From the NCBI GenBank assembly GCA_036501025.1, contig DASYBB010000161.1, positions 42,812 to 106,811 on the forward strand: a DNA stretch of 64,000 bases, read 5' to 3'. The notes beneath the pieces were generated by a model that had not been told where the DNA came from, did not search any database, and worked only from the letters and a program-made list of their open reading frames with translations. This DNA is from DASUBV01 sp036501025 (GTDB taxonomy: Bacteria; Actinomycetota; Actinomycetes; Streptosporangiales; Streptosporangiaceae). A program made the position numbers and the translations under genes. Below, one piece after another: positions 32,586 to 40,427 of the stretch. Every line of letters begins with the position of its first letter. Within the stretch, counting starts at the first letter, position 1.

Positions 32586-34532
32586 TCAGGCGCGGGCGGC
32601 CGCGCGCTTGCGCAGGCCGGCCCGGATCCGGGCCGCGCGGACCGCGGCGGCCAGCGACTCGATGTCGTAGGCGCCGTGATGGCGGCGCCCGTTGATGAAG
32701 AACGTCGGCGTCCCGGACACCCCGCTCAGGTCGGCCGAGTCCACGTCCGAGGCGATCTTAGCCGCGCCCGCCTCGCGGCTCATGTCGGCCGCGAACCGCT
32801 TCACGTCCAGGCCCAGGCCCGCCGCGTACCCGCGCAGGTCACGCACGGTCAGGGCGCCCTGGTGGTCCAGCAGCAGGTCGTGCATGGCCCAGAACCGGCC
32901 CTGCCGGGCCGCGGCCTCCGCGCCCTCCGCGGCCAGCTGGGCGTGCGGGTGCACGTCGCTGAGGGGCAGGTGCCGCCACACGTAGTGAACGTCGCCGTAG
33001 TCGGCCAGCAGCGCGCGGATGACCGGCTCGGCCTCGCCGCAGTAGCGGCACTCGAAGTCGCCGTACTCCACCACCGTCACCGGCGACTTCTCCGGGCCGC
33101 GGATGTGGTCGTAGTGCTTGTCCACGGGCACGGCCAGGTCGATCAGCGACTCGGCGGTGCCGAGCAGGGCGCGGGCGCGCAGCGTCCGGGGCAGCCGGGC
33201 GGTGATCCGCAGGACCAGCCAGGTGACCGCCGAGGCCCCGAGCGCGGCCGACAGGATGCCGACCTTGGCCTCCTGCAGCTGGGTGCCGTGGAAGGCGATC
33301 GTCGCGATCAGCAGCGACACGGTGAACCCGATCCCGGCGATGGTCCCGGCCCCGGCGACGGCGGCCCAGCCCACCGGCGGCCGCAGCCGTCCCCGGCTGA
33401 GCCGCTCCAGCAGCCAGGCGGCGCCCACGGTGCCGATCGGCTTGCCGGCCACGTAGCCGAGCAGGATGCCGAGGGTGACCGGCGAGGTGTAGGCCCGGGC
33501 CAGGAAGCTGCCGCTGATCGTCACCCCGGCGTTGGCCAGGGCGAACAGCGGCACGACGAGATAGCTCGTCCAGGGGTGGTAGATCTGCTGGAGCCGGGCG
33601 TTCGGGGAGATCGCCGATCGCACGCTGTCGCGGGCCGACTGGGCCAGCTCGGCCGTCGGCTGCTCGCGGAACCGGCGGAACCCCTCGGACGCCGCCTCCA
33701 GGTCCGGCCGCGCGGCCGGGTAGGCCGCGGTCAGCAGGCCCATCAGCAGGCCGACGACGATCGGGTCGACGCCGGACTCGTAGAACGTCACCCAGGCCGC
33801 CACCCCGGCCACGGCGTAGGCCGGCCGGCTGCTCAGCTCCCAGTGCCGGGCGACGCCGACCGCGACCAGGATGAGCAGCCCGGCCAGCAGCGGCGGCCAG
33901 CTCAGCTGCCCGCTGTAGACGAACGCGATGATGGTGAGCGCCACCAGGTCGTCCACGATGGCGAAGGTCAGCAGGTAGGTCCGCACCCGGTCGGGCAGCC
34001 GCGGGCCGATCAGGGCCAGCATGCCGAGCGCGAACGCGGTGTCGGTGGACATGGCCGCGCCCCAGCCGCCCGCGGTGGGGCGCCCGGCGTTGAGGGCCAG
34101 GTAGATCCCGATCGGCGCCAGCAGCCCGCCCACGCCGGCGACCAGCGGCAGGGCCAGCCGCCGCCGCTCGCGCAGCTCGCCCAGGTCGAACTCGCGCCGC
34201 GCCTCCAGGCCGGCGACCAGGAAGAAGAACGCCATCAGCCCGGAGTTGACCCACTCGCGCACGGTCAGCGCGAGCTCGCCGCCGCCGAACCGGATGGACA
34301 GCACGGTGTGCCACCAGCTCTGGTAGCCCGCCGGGCCGAGGTTGGCCCAGGCCAGCGCGGCCAGCGTCGCGGCCAGCAGGATCGCGGCGCTGCCCGTCTC
34401 GGTCCGCAGGAACTGCCGCAGCGGCGTCTCCAGGCTGCGCGCCCAGGTGCTCGTCCCGGACAGCACGGTGCCCGACGGCCCGCTCCCCGACAGCCCGCTG
34501 GCCTGCTCGTCCGGCGGCTCAGCCCCTCCCAT
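32586..34532 (-). CDS. nhaA: NhaA Na+/H+ antiporter fused to DsbA-like thioredoxin domain
   Basis: About 648 residues. Residues 25-420 are NhaA: FFFLVAGLEARREF, STDTAFALGMLAL, TFAIVDDLVALTI (the paired ion-binding aspartates) and GKPIGTVGA. Residues about 455-640 are a DsbA-type thioredoxin fold: VTVVEYGDFECRYCGEAEP with CRYC as active site, and the cis-Pro loop VSGTPTFFING. Both parts are complete, and such fusions occur in actinobacteria. The antiporter expels Na+ using the proton gradient; the redox domain might sense or act on thiols. The start ATG (34532) lacks a strong ribosome site. Confidence 0.88.
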   Translation of the reverse strand: MGGAEPPDEQASGLSGSGPSGTVLSGTSTWARSLETPLRQFLRTETGSAAILLAATLAALAWANLGPAGYQSWWHTVLSIRFGGGELALTVREWVNSGLMAFFFLVAGLEARREFDLGELRERRRLALPLVAGVGGLLAPIGIYLALNAGRPTAGGWGAAMSTDTAFALGMLALIGPRLPDRVRTYLLTFAIVDDLVALTIIAFVYSGQLSWPPLLAGLLILVAVGVARHWELSSRPAYAVAGVAAWVTFYESGVDPIVVGLLMGLLTAAYPAARPDLEAASEGFRRFREQPTAELAQSARDSVRSAISPNARLQQIYHPWTSYLVVPLFALANAGVTISGSFLARAYTSPVTLGILLGYVAGKPIGTVGAAWLLERLSRGRLRPPVGWAAVAGAGTIAGIGFTVSLLIATIAFHGTQLQEAKVGILSAALGASAVTWLVLRITARLPRTLRARALLGTAESLIDLAVPVDKHYDHIRGPEKSPVTVVEYGDFECRYCGEAEPVIRALLADYGDVHYVWRHLPLSDVHPHAQLAAEGAEAAARQGRFWAMHDLLLDHQGALTVRDLRGYAAGLGLDVKRFAADMSREAGAAKIASDVDSADLSGVSGTPTFFINGRRHHGAYDIESLAAAVRAARIRAGLRKRAAARA

Positions 34533-34558
34533 CCGGCCAGTCAACCAGCTAGCCGCGG

Positions 34559-35263
34559 TCAGGGTCCTCCGGCGCGCTCGGCGGCATCGCCGAGCCGCCC
34601 GATCACCGTGGCCGCCAGCGGGATCAGGGCGCCGGGCGCCTCGCCCGGCGGCAGGCCGGACAGGGTCAGCTTCACCGTCGCCGGGTCGGCCACCGCGATC
34701 AGGGTCCGGTCCTGGTTGGCCAGCCACGCGCGGTCGCCGATCCCGGCCCCTCGCGGCCGACCCGGCGCGCGGTGGCCTGGTTGATGCCGCTGAACGCGCC
34801 GGGACCGAGGACCATGACGCTCAGGGTCACGCCCGCGCCGCGGAACAGCCGGATCCCGTACTGGCCGCCCCCGCCGGCGACCAGGCGACCGCGGGCCGGC
34901 CGAGGATCTCGCTCACGTCCAGCTCGGACAGGACCCCGGCCCGGTCGGCGAGCACGCGCTGCTCGTCCGGCGGCGGCGCGGTCCACCTCCGCGGGCCGGC
35001 CCGGGCGGCCCTTGAGCGGGATGCCGAGCCGGCCGGCCAGGTCCTGGACGAGCAGGATCGCGACCAGCGAGTCGGGCACGCCATTTAGCTTGACGGCCTG
35101 GCTTCGCCGCCGGCTGGTGCCCTCCAGCCCGATCTCGAGCCGGCTCAGCGAGACCGACCGGATGTCGGGCCAGGCCGCGAACTGCGGGCCGGAGACCGAC
35201 AGGTCCGCGAACCGCGCGTCCCCGGCCTCCTGCCGCCGTTGAGCCTGCCCCCGCCCCGTCCAT
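34559..35263 (-). pseudogene. unknown protein gene broken by several frameshifts
   Basis: Protein-like sequence continues through three reading frames on the reverse strand. VSGPQFAAWPDIRSVSLSR to PGRPAEVD runs in one frame to about 34981; PPPDEQRVLADRAGVLSELD to VAWSPAG follows after one extra base; GGQYGIRLFRGAGVTLSVMV to RRVGR returns to the first frame near 34869; GIGDRAWLANQDRTLIAVAD to the TGA at 34559-34561 is in the third frame from about 34755. The 5' end (ATG at 35263 possible) needs another shift. The family is not recognised. Neighbouring genes are intact, so decay is more likely than poor sequence, though all shifts are in G/C runs. Confidence 0.6.
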
Positions 35264-35403
35264 GAGTTGCCCGTCCGCTGCCGTAGGTGTGGCCCCTCTG
35301 GGGAAGTCTGATCTGTCCCCCCCGCCCGACGGCAACCGCGGTCAGGTGAACGGCCGCCGACGGGCCGGCTGCTCCCTGGTGAACCAGCAACCCGGTGAAC
35401 CGG

Positions 35404-35901
35404 CTACTCCCCGGTGACGCCGTCGAGGAGCTCGCGGGTGGCGTCGGCGTGCCCGCCGTGCTGGGCCGTCTCGTGGATCAGGTGCAGCAGCACCCAGCGT
35501 GCGTCCTGGTCCGGGTCCCAGTCACCGCGGTGCTGGCGGCGGGCCGGCGCGGTGAGCGGCAGCGACCGGATCGTCGCCTCGGTCGCCGCGGCGCGGCGGC
35601 GGTAGGCCTCCACCGCGGCCGCCACGGTCAGCTCGGGGCCGGGCCGGAACTCCGCCTCGCTGCGGCTGACCTCGGCGCCGAGCAGCTCGCCGTCGATCCA
35701 CCGCCACTCCACCCGGGTCAGGTGGTTGATGATGCCGAGCAGCGGCAGCAGCGCGCCGTCGGGGGTCCAGCGGGCTTCCGCCTCGCTCAGCCCCTCAACC
35801 TTCCGGATGAGGTTGGCCCGCAGGAAGGCGAGCCAGCTGAGGAACAGCTCGCGCTCGTCAGCGTTGCCCGGCGGGTACTGCGGTCCCGGCGTGGTGGCCA
35901 T
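35404..35901 (-). CDS. DinB family protein (DUF664)
   Basis: A 165-residue four-helix DinB protein. The metal-type histidines appear in GIINHLTRVEWRW (about 60) and LLHLIHETAQHGGHADATREL (about 138-157), matching DUF664. Actinobacterial DinB proteins include mycothiol-dependent enzymes, so a thiol-transferase or isomerase activity is possible but unproven. It diverges from the riboswitch-controlled exporter gene. Confidence 0.87.
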   Translation of the reverse strand: MATTPGPQYPPGNADERELFLSWLAFLRANLIRKVEGLSEAEARWTPDGALLPLLGIINHLTRVEWRWIDGELLGAEVSRSEAEFRPGPELTVAAAVEAYRRRAAATEATIRSLPLTAPARRQHRGDWDPDQDARWVLLHLIHETAQHGGHADATRELLDGVTGE

Positions 35902-35973
35902 GGCAGCAGGCTAGCGGGACCCGCCGACAGGCGCGTTCGGGAACCGGGGGAGAGCCCGGCGGGTATGATGGGG

Positions 35974-36075
35974 GCAGAAGGGGAGTAGTCCCTCGCTGGC
36001 TGGTCGACACACCGGCGCGCCCTGCGTGCCCGGCCGCCAGGCCCGCGGCAGCGCGGGTGGGCGAGACCTTCGGCC
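35974..36075 (+). ncRNA. yybP-ykoY (Mn2+) riboswitch aptamer
   Basis: The signature loop GGGGAGTAG (35980-35988) and the second conserved loop GAGACC (36063-36068) are both present. The closing stem pairs GAAGG (35977-35981) with CCTTC (36067-36071), extended by GC/GC outside one mismatch. Between them is a GC-rich variable arm. This is the yybP-ykoY pattern, a manganese sensor that normally turns on Mn2+ exporters, and it precedes a GDT1-type gene, the expected target. Confidence 0.85.
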
Positions 36076-36090
36076 ATAGGCATCACCTGG

Positions 36091-36135
36091 CCGGACGCTC
36101 CCCGCAGCTCCGGCCGGATGCGCGCACCGGAGGAG
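36091..36135 (+). promoter_or_regulatory. riboswitch expression platform with alternative hairpins
   Basis: CTCCGG (36108-36113) can pair with CCGGAG (36127-36132), hiding the ribosome site GGAGGAG (36129-36135). The same TCCGG can instead pair with CCGGA at 36091-36095, freeing it. The two structures exclude each other, which suggests control of translation by the upstream aptamer. Confidence 0.6.
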
Positions 36136-36744
36136 ACTGCTATCCACGTCCTCGCGATCGTGGCGACTGTATTCGGGATCATCACCCTGGCTGAGCTGCC
36201 CGATAAGAGCCTGTTCGCGTCGCTCGTGCTGAGCACCCGGTATCGTCGGCTGCCGGTGTTCGCCGGCGCCGTCTCCGCGCTGACCCTGCACGTGGCCATC
36301 GCGGTGGCCGCCGGCCAGCTGCTCACCCTGCTGCCGCACCAGTTGCTCAGCGCGGTGGTGGCCGTCCTGTTCCTCGGGGGCGCGGCGTACCTGCTGATCA
36401 GCAGCGTCCGGTACTCCGACGACCACGGCGAGGCCGATGCCGCCCGGCTGGGCGCGGTCCAGCCCTCGTTCGCCCGGATCTTCGCCACCACCTTCGGGAT
36501 TATCTTCCTGGCCGAGTGGGGCGATATCACCCAGATCACCGTGGCCAACTTCGCCGCCCGCTACGCCGACCCCGTCGCCGTGGCCGTCGGCGCGGTCCTC
36601 GGCCTGGCCGCTGTCTCGGCGCTGGCCGTGAACGTCGGCGCCAAGAGCCTGAAGGCCCTCCCGATGGTCTGGATCCAGCGGGTCACCGGGACGATCCTGA
36701 TCGGCTTCGGCGTCTACAGCGCGATCCAGGCGATCACCGGCTGA
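36118..36744 (+). CDS. TMEM165/GDT1 family manganese/calcium exporter
   Basis: A polytopic protein of up to 208 residues and six spans with the two signature motifs of UPF0016/GDT1, here ELPDKS (about residue 24) and EWGDIT (about 137). Members export Mn2+ (or exchange Ca2+/H+). The upstream yybP-ykoY riboswitch fits manganese detoxification. Start uncertain: the in-frame ATG at 36118 lies before the strong ribosome site GGAGGAG (36129-36135), which is six bases before an ATC codon at 36142. Homologous sequence also seems to begin around HVLAIVATVFG. Either the ATG is used despite poor context, or translation starts at the non-standard ATC. Confidence 0.88.
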   Translation: MRAPEETAIHVLAIVATVFGIITLAELPDKSLFASLVLSTRYRRLPVFAGAVSALTLHVAIAVAAGQLLTLLPHQLLSAVVAVLFLGGAAYLLISSVRYSDDHGEADAARLGAVQPSFARIFATTFGIIFLAEWGDITQITVANFAARYADPVAVAVGAVLGLAAVSALAVNVGAKSLKALPMVWIQRVTGTILIGFGVYSAIQAITG

Positions 36745-36806
36745 GGCCGGATTCCACGGGTAAATCCCATTTGCTCCGGCCCTGGCCCGGGCGGGAAGAT
36801 CCGGGG

Positions 36807-37583
36807 ATGGCTGTGCACAGGGCATTCGATGAGCTGGTCGCCGAGGGCGCGTCCGAGCCGGTCGCGGGCTGGGACTTCTCCTGGTTCGCGGGCCGGGCCA
36901 CCGAGGAGCGCCCGGCGTGGGGCTACTCCGGCCTGCTGGCTGAGGCGATCGCCGGCGCCGGGGCCGTGCTCGACATCCAGACCGGCGGCGCCGAGGTGCT
37001 GGCCGGCGCGATCTCGCGGCTGCCCGCTGGGCCGCCCGCCCGGCTGGCGGCCACCGAGTCCTGGCCGCCCAACGTGGCGCTCGCCCGCCAGCGCCTGGCC
37101 CCGCTCGCGGGCACGGTCGCCCGGGTCGCCGACCCCGATCCGCTGCCCTTCGGGGATGCGTCGTTCGACCTGGTCGTCAGCCGCCACCCCACGGTCGTCG
37201 TGTGGCCGGAGATCGCCCGCGTGCTGCGGCCGGGGGGCCGCTACCTGTCCCAGCAGATCGGCGCGGGCTCCAACCGCGAGCTCTACGAGTACCTGATGGG
37301 ACCCCAGCCCGCCAGCCCGGCCCGGTCCGCCGAGCGCGCCGCCGCGGCGGCCCGGGCCGCCGGACTGGTCGTGGACCGGCTCGAGGAGCAGGCCCTGCGG
37401 GTCGAGTTCGGCGACATCGGGGCCGTCGTCTACTTCCTGCGCAAGGTGCTGTGGACCGTCCCGGACTTCAGCGTCGAGCGCTACCGGGACAAGCTGGCCG
37501 TGCTGCACGCCGAGATCGAGGCGGCCGGCGGGTTCACCAGCCACGCCCAGCGCGTCCTGGTCGACGCCCGCCGCCCGGCGTGA
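36807..37583 (+). CDS. SAM-dependent methyltransferase (class I)
   Basis: A 258-residue protein. VLDIQTGGAEVLAG (about 52-65) is the SAM-binding motif I, though with QTGG in place of the usual GxGxG; ATESWPPNVALAR is motif II, LPFGDASFDLVVSRH the post-II acidic motif, and IARVLRPGGRYLSQQIG motif III. This is the type seen in UbiE/Methyltransf_11 relatives acting on small molecules. Substrate unknown. It starts 62 bases after the exporter gene and may share its transcript. Confidence 0.83.
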   Translation: MAVHRAFDELVAEGASEPVAGWDFSWFAGRATEERPAWGYSGLLAEAIAGAGAVLDIQTGGAEVLAGAISRLPAGPPARLAATESWPPNVALARQRLAPLAGTVARVADPDPLPFGDASFDLVVSRHPTVVVWPEIARVLRPGGRYLSQQIGAGSNRELYEYLMGPQPASPARSAERAAAAARAAGLVVDRLEEQALRVEFGDIGAVVYFLRKVLWTVPDFSVERYRDKLAVLHAEIEAAGGFTSHAQRVLVDARRPA

Positions 37584-37590
37584 CGGCGGG

Positions 37591-37664
37591 CCTGACCGCG
37601 GGGCCTGACCGCGGGGCCTGACCGCGGGGCCTGACCGCGGGGCCTGACCGCGGGGCCTGACCGC
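37591..37664. repeat. 13-base tandem repeat between convergent genes
   Basis: Five exact copies of CCTGACCGCGGGG plus a partial sixth lie between the convergent methyltransferase and thioredoxin genes. The unit contains the palindrome CCGCGG, so folded transcripts on either strand could act as a terminator. Copy number is expected to vary between strains. Confidence 0.8.
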
Positions 37665-37683
37665 CGGTCGGGCCGCGGCCGGG

Positions 37684-38127
37684 TCAGGCGCCGCGCGCGG
37701 GCGCGGCCAGGGACTGAGTGAGCCAGGAGCGCAGCGCGTCCACCGGCGCGGCCCCCGTCTGCCGGGCGATGACCTGCCCGTCGCGGATGACCATCAGCGT
37801 CGGGATCGACTGGATCCCGAACCGCTGCTGCAGGGCCGGCGAGTTATCCACGTTGACCTTGACCAGCTTGAGCCGCCCCGGCGTGTCCGCGGCCAGCTGC
37901 TCCAGCGCCGGGCTGACCATCCGGCACGGCCCGCACCACGGCGCCCAGAAGTCGACCAGCACCGGGACCGACGCCGACTCGGCGCGGTCGCCGAACGTCG
38001 CGTCCCCGGCCTCCACGATCCACGGCAGCGGCTCGTGGCAGTTCCCGCACTTCGTCGTCCCGGCCGCGTCGCTGCGCATCCGGTTGCGCCGCCCGCAGCT
38101 CGGGCACTTGGTGATCTCGTCTGACAT
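37684..38127 (-). CDS. trxC: thioredoxin with N-terminal zinc ribbon (Trx2/TrxC type)
   Basis: A 147-residue protein. CPSC at 8-11 and CGNC at 27-30 form the zinc ribbon typical of thioredoxin 2; the thioredoxin fold follows with WCGPC at 64-68 and the cis-Pro SIPTL. It reduces cytoplasmic disulphides and the zinc site makes it oxidation-sensitive in E. coli Trx2. Length and motifs are complete. Confidence 0.92.
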   Translation of the reverse strand: MSDEITKCPSCGRRNRMRSDAAGTTKCGNCHEPLPWIVEAGDATFGDRAESASVPVLVDFWAPWCGPCRMVSPALEQLAADTPGRLKLVKVNVDNSPALQQRFGIQSIPTLMVIRDGQVIARQTGAAPVDALRSWLTQSLAAPARGA

Positions 38128-38169
38128 GTCCTGCCGTCCTATCTACCCGCCGCCCGGCACCACGCCGGA

Positions 38170-38360
38170 CGCGGCGGCTCCCCACACTCGACAGCCCGCT
38201 CCCCGCCAGTATTCCCGCCCCGCCCGGCCCCCACCCGCCGCCCGCCCCGCGCCCCCGCGCCCTCGCCCGCCCCGCGCCGCCCGCCCCGCGCCGCCCGCCC
38301 CGCGCCGACCGCCCCGCGCCGACCGCCCCCGCCCCGCCCGCCCCGCCCGACCCCCGCCTT
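38170..38360. repeat. C-rich low-complexity tract
   Basis: About 190 bases are almost pure C/G with strong strand bias and repeated CGCCCGCCCCGCGCCG-like units. The reverse strand carries many closely spaced G-runs of three or more, so four-stranded DNA is possible. No coding sequence is supported. Confidence 0.6.
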
Positions 38361-38361
38361 C

Positions 38362-38416
38362 CATGATCGTGACCGGTTGCCCGCAAGCGCTCCGCGGTAT
38401 ATCGGTCATGATCATG
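38362..38416. repeat. 55-bp palindromic element ending CATGATC/GATCATG
   Basis: CATGATCGTGACCG (38362-38375) and CGGTCATGATCATG (38403-38416) are inverted copies with one mismatch around a 27-base centre. It ends at the 3' end of the kinase gene and could be its terminator or a mobile palindrome. Confidence 0.6.
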
Positions 38417-38975
38417 ACGGCGGCATGCGGAGGGTGCCTGCGGTGAGTGCGGCGCGGACGGACTCGATGGTCTGGTCGGGGGTCAGGGCGGTCGTGTCCA
38501 GGGCGTGCGGCTCGAGGTCGCCGAGCTGGCTGAACTGCTGATGCAGGGCCCGGATCGGGCCGGACTCGCGCAGCTGGGGTCCCGGCCGCTCGCGGGCCCG
38601 CCGCAGGGTCTGGGCCAGGTCCGGGCGCAGCACCGCGTAGTGCAGCGGCCGGGCGGCGCGGGCCGCGGCGTCCCGGAACGGGTCCAGGAACCACGGGCCG
38701 ATGATCCCGTCCAGCAGGACCAGGTAGCCGCCCGCCGCGTAGCCCGCCGCCGCGCCGGCCAGCACCCCGATCACGACCCGGTTCTGCTCGTGGGCCGCGG
38801 CCAGGTACGGCTCGACGTAGCCGGACCGGATGTAGTGGTAGAAATCGTCGGAGTGCAGGTGCACGGCGAGCCGGGCGCTGCGCCCGGCCAGGGCCGCGGC
38901 CACGGTTGTCTTGCCGGCGCCCGGCGGCCCGGTGATGATCATCACCGCGCCGCCGGGGTCGCCGTCTCCGCTCAC
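38412..38975 (-). CDS. AAA family ATPase / small P-loop kinase
   Basis: A 187-residue P-loop protein: VMIITGPPGAGKTTVAAAL (Walker A GPPGAGKTT about 16-24), then VHLHSDDFYHYI with DD as likely substrate/Mg2+ residues, YLVLLDGIIGPW (Walker B), and an ARERPG lid. It resembles chloramphenicol-phosphotransferase/gluconokinase-like small kinases; the substrate cannot be told. GTG 38975 is used here; an ATG 33 bases further in is possible. Confidence 0.75.
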   Translation of the reverse strand: MSGDGDPGGAVMIITGPPGAGKTTVAAALAGRSARLAVHLHSDDFYHYIRSGYVEPYLAAAHEQNRVVIGVLAGAAAGYAAGGYLVLLDGIIGPWFLDPFRDAAARAARPLHYAVLRPDLAQTLRRARERPGPQLRESGPIRALHQQFSQLGDLEPHALDTTALTPDQTIESVRAALTAGTLRMPPS

Positions 38976-38997
38976 GGGACGAGGCTAGCCCGGATGG

Positions 38998-39600
38998 TCA
39001 GAGCCGGCCCGACTCGATGCCGGACAGCGTCGTCGGGGAGACCTTGTAGGTTTCCATCGACGGCGCCGTGCTCGGGCCGAGGTCACCCACGCTGGAGCTG
39101 ATCGGCATGCCGGTGCGGGCGCTGATCGTCAGCACCTGCCGGCCCTGGCCGCCGAACACTTCCGGTCCCGCGGTGAGCGTCAGCGTCGGCTGGCCGCCGG
39201 TCACCGAGTTGGCGACGGCGACCCCGGAGATGGTGGAGATCAGCCGCAGGACGCCGGCCCGGACCTGCGGGCTGCCGCCGCCCTCGCTCAGCGCCGAGAC
39301 GCTGTTGGTCCACAGCAGGTTGTCGGCCTGCTCCTGAAGGGTCGTGGGCGTCGGCAGCGCCGGCTGGCGCTTGATGCCCTTCGCCCGGTAGATCGTGCGC
39401 TCGGCGGCCAGGCCCTGCTCCCATGCCTTGTGCTGCGCGGCCGGGCTGAGGCCCAGGCCGAGGTAGTTGCGCGAGACATTGATCATCCGCAGGCGGGCAG
39501 CCGCGAGGTTTCCGGTCGCGGCGGAGCGCGCTGCGGCCACCGGGCGGGCCTCGGGCCCGTCGGCCAGGTTCTGATGGTGGGCAAGGGCCCCGCCCGCTCC
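38998..39600 (-). pseudogene. C-terminal remnant of CU044_5270-type protein
   Basis: The sequence from about 39560 to the stop at 38998 reads as the extracytoplasmic part of the CU044_5270 family: MINVSRNYLGLGLSP, AERTIYRAKGI, VRAGVLRLISTISGVAVANS, TLTLTAGPEVFGGQG, and the typical ending METYKVSPTTLSGIESGRL. The N-terminal cytoplasmic and membrane parts are absent; upstream sequence is sigma-factor DNA instead. These proteins are encoded directly after SigE-type ECF sigma genes, which explains the junction near 39600 as a deletion spanning both genes. Confidence 0.6.
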
Positions 39601-39848
39601 CGCCGGCGCCACCGGCCGCGCACCTCATTGATCAGGATGCGCCGGACGTAGGCATCGGGGTTGTCCACCTGGCGGACGCGGGGCCAGTGCTGGTAGGCCT
39701 TGACCAGGGTGTCCTGGACGAGGTCGTGGGCCAGGTGCCAGTCACCGCACAGGAGGTAGGCGCTTTGATGCAGCGGTGAGGCGCGGTTCCGGGTGAACTC
39801 GCGGAACTCCTCATCACGGCCGCTTATCGCGTGCTGTGTCCGTCTCAT
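39600..39848 (-). pseudogene. N-terminal remnant of SigE-family ECF sigma factor
   Basis: From ATG 39848, about 83 residues match sigma region 2: REFTRNRASPLHQSAYLLCGD, AHDLVQDTLVKAYQHWPRV and AYVRRILINEVRGRWRRR. Region 4 (the -35-binding half) is missing; after residue 83 the frame runs into non-sigma sequence to a stop at 39483. A truncated region-2-only protein of up to 121 residues might be made but cannot act as a normal sigma factor. Confidence 0.72.
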
Positions 39849-39977
39849 GAGTGGCTAGATGCTCCACCCGCTGGGCAGGAAGTTGTCAGGCTCGGATGAC
39901 GTTTTTCCGGCTCCTGGGCGCATGGGGCTCCGTGTTCCGCCCGCCACGCTAGCCTGCTGCTGTCCCTAGGAGGAACC

Positions 39978-40427
39978 TTGGAAAAGGTGTACGAGATCTA
40001 TATCCGGACCACGCCCGAGCGCCTGTGGGAGGCGATCACGGACCCGGAGATCCGCAGCAAGTACAACTTCGGCGCCCGGGTCACCTCGGACTGGACGGTC
40101 GGCTCGCGTTTCCAGATGAGCCACCCGAAGGCGGGCATGGTGCTGGGCGAGGGCGAGATCCTGGAGGCCGACCCGCCCCGCCGCCTGGTGCAGACCATGA
40201 CGGCGCTGTGGGGCGACGACGTCAAGAGCGAGGGTGAGACCCGGATCACCTGGGAGATCGAGCCGGTCGGCGACTCGTGCCGGCTGCTGCTCACCCACGA
40301 CCGGCTGCGGGACGACGCCAACGATCAGCTGTACGGCGGCTGGCCGATGATCTTGTCGGGCCTGAAGACATGGCTGGAGACCGGCGGGCTGCTCACTACG
40401 CCAGGGTCACTGATGTACGAGGGCTAG
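39978..40427 (+). CDS. SRPBCC (AHSA1/START-like) family protein
   Basis: A 149-residue protein: VYEIYIRTTPERLWEAITDPEIRSKYNFGA opens the AHSA1 helix-grip fold, followed by GEILEADPPRRLVQTM and TRITWEIEPVGDSCRLLLTHDRL. Members bind hydrophobic ligands and often pair with ArsR regulators, but none is adjacent. A TTG start at 39978 is well supported by AGGAGGA (39968-39974). Its last 32 bases overlap the end of the flavoprotein gene on the other strand. Confidence 0.85.
   Translation: MEKVYEIYIRTTPERLWEAITDPEIRSKYNFGARVTSDWTVGSRFQMSHPKAGMVLGEGEILEADPPRRLVQTMTALWGDDVKSEGETRITWEIEPVGDSCRLLLTHDRLRDDANDQLYGGWPMILSGLKTWLETGGLLTTPGSLMYEG

Noticed and set aside
37591..37664. Short repeat array considered as CRISPR
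   Set aside because: Units are contiguous 13-mers with no spacers and no cas genes nearby.
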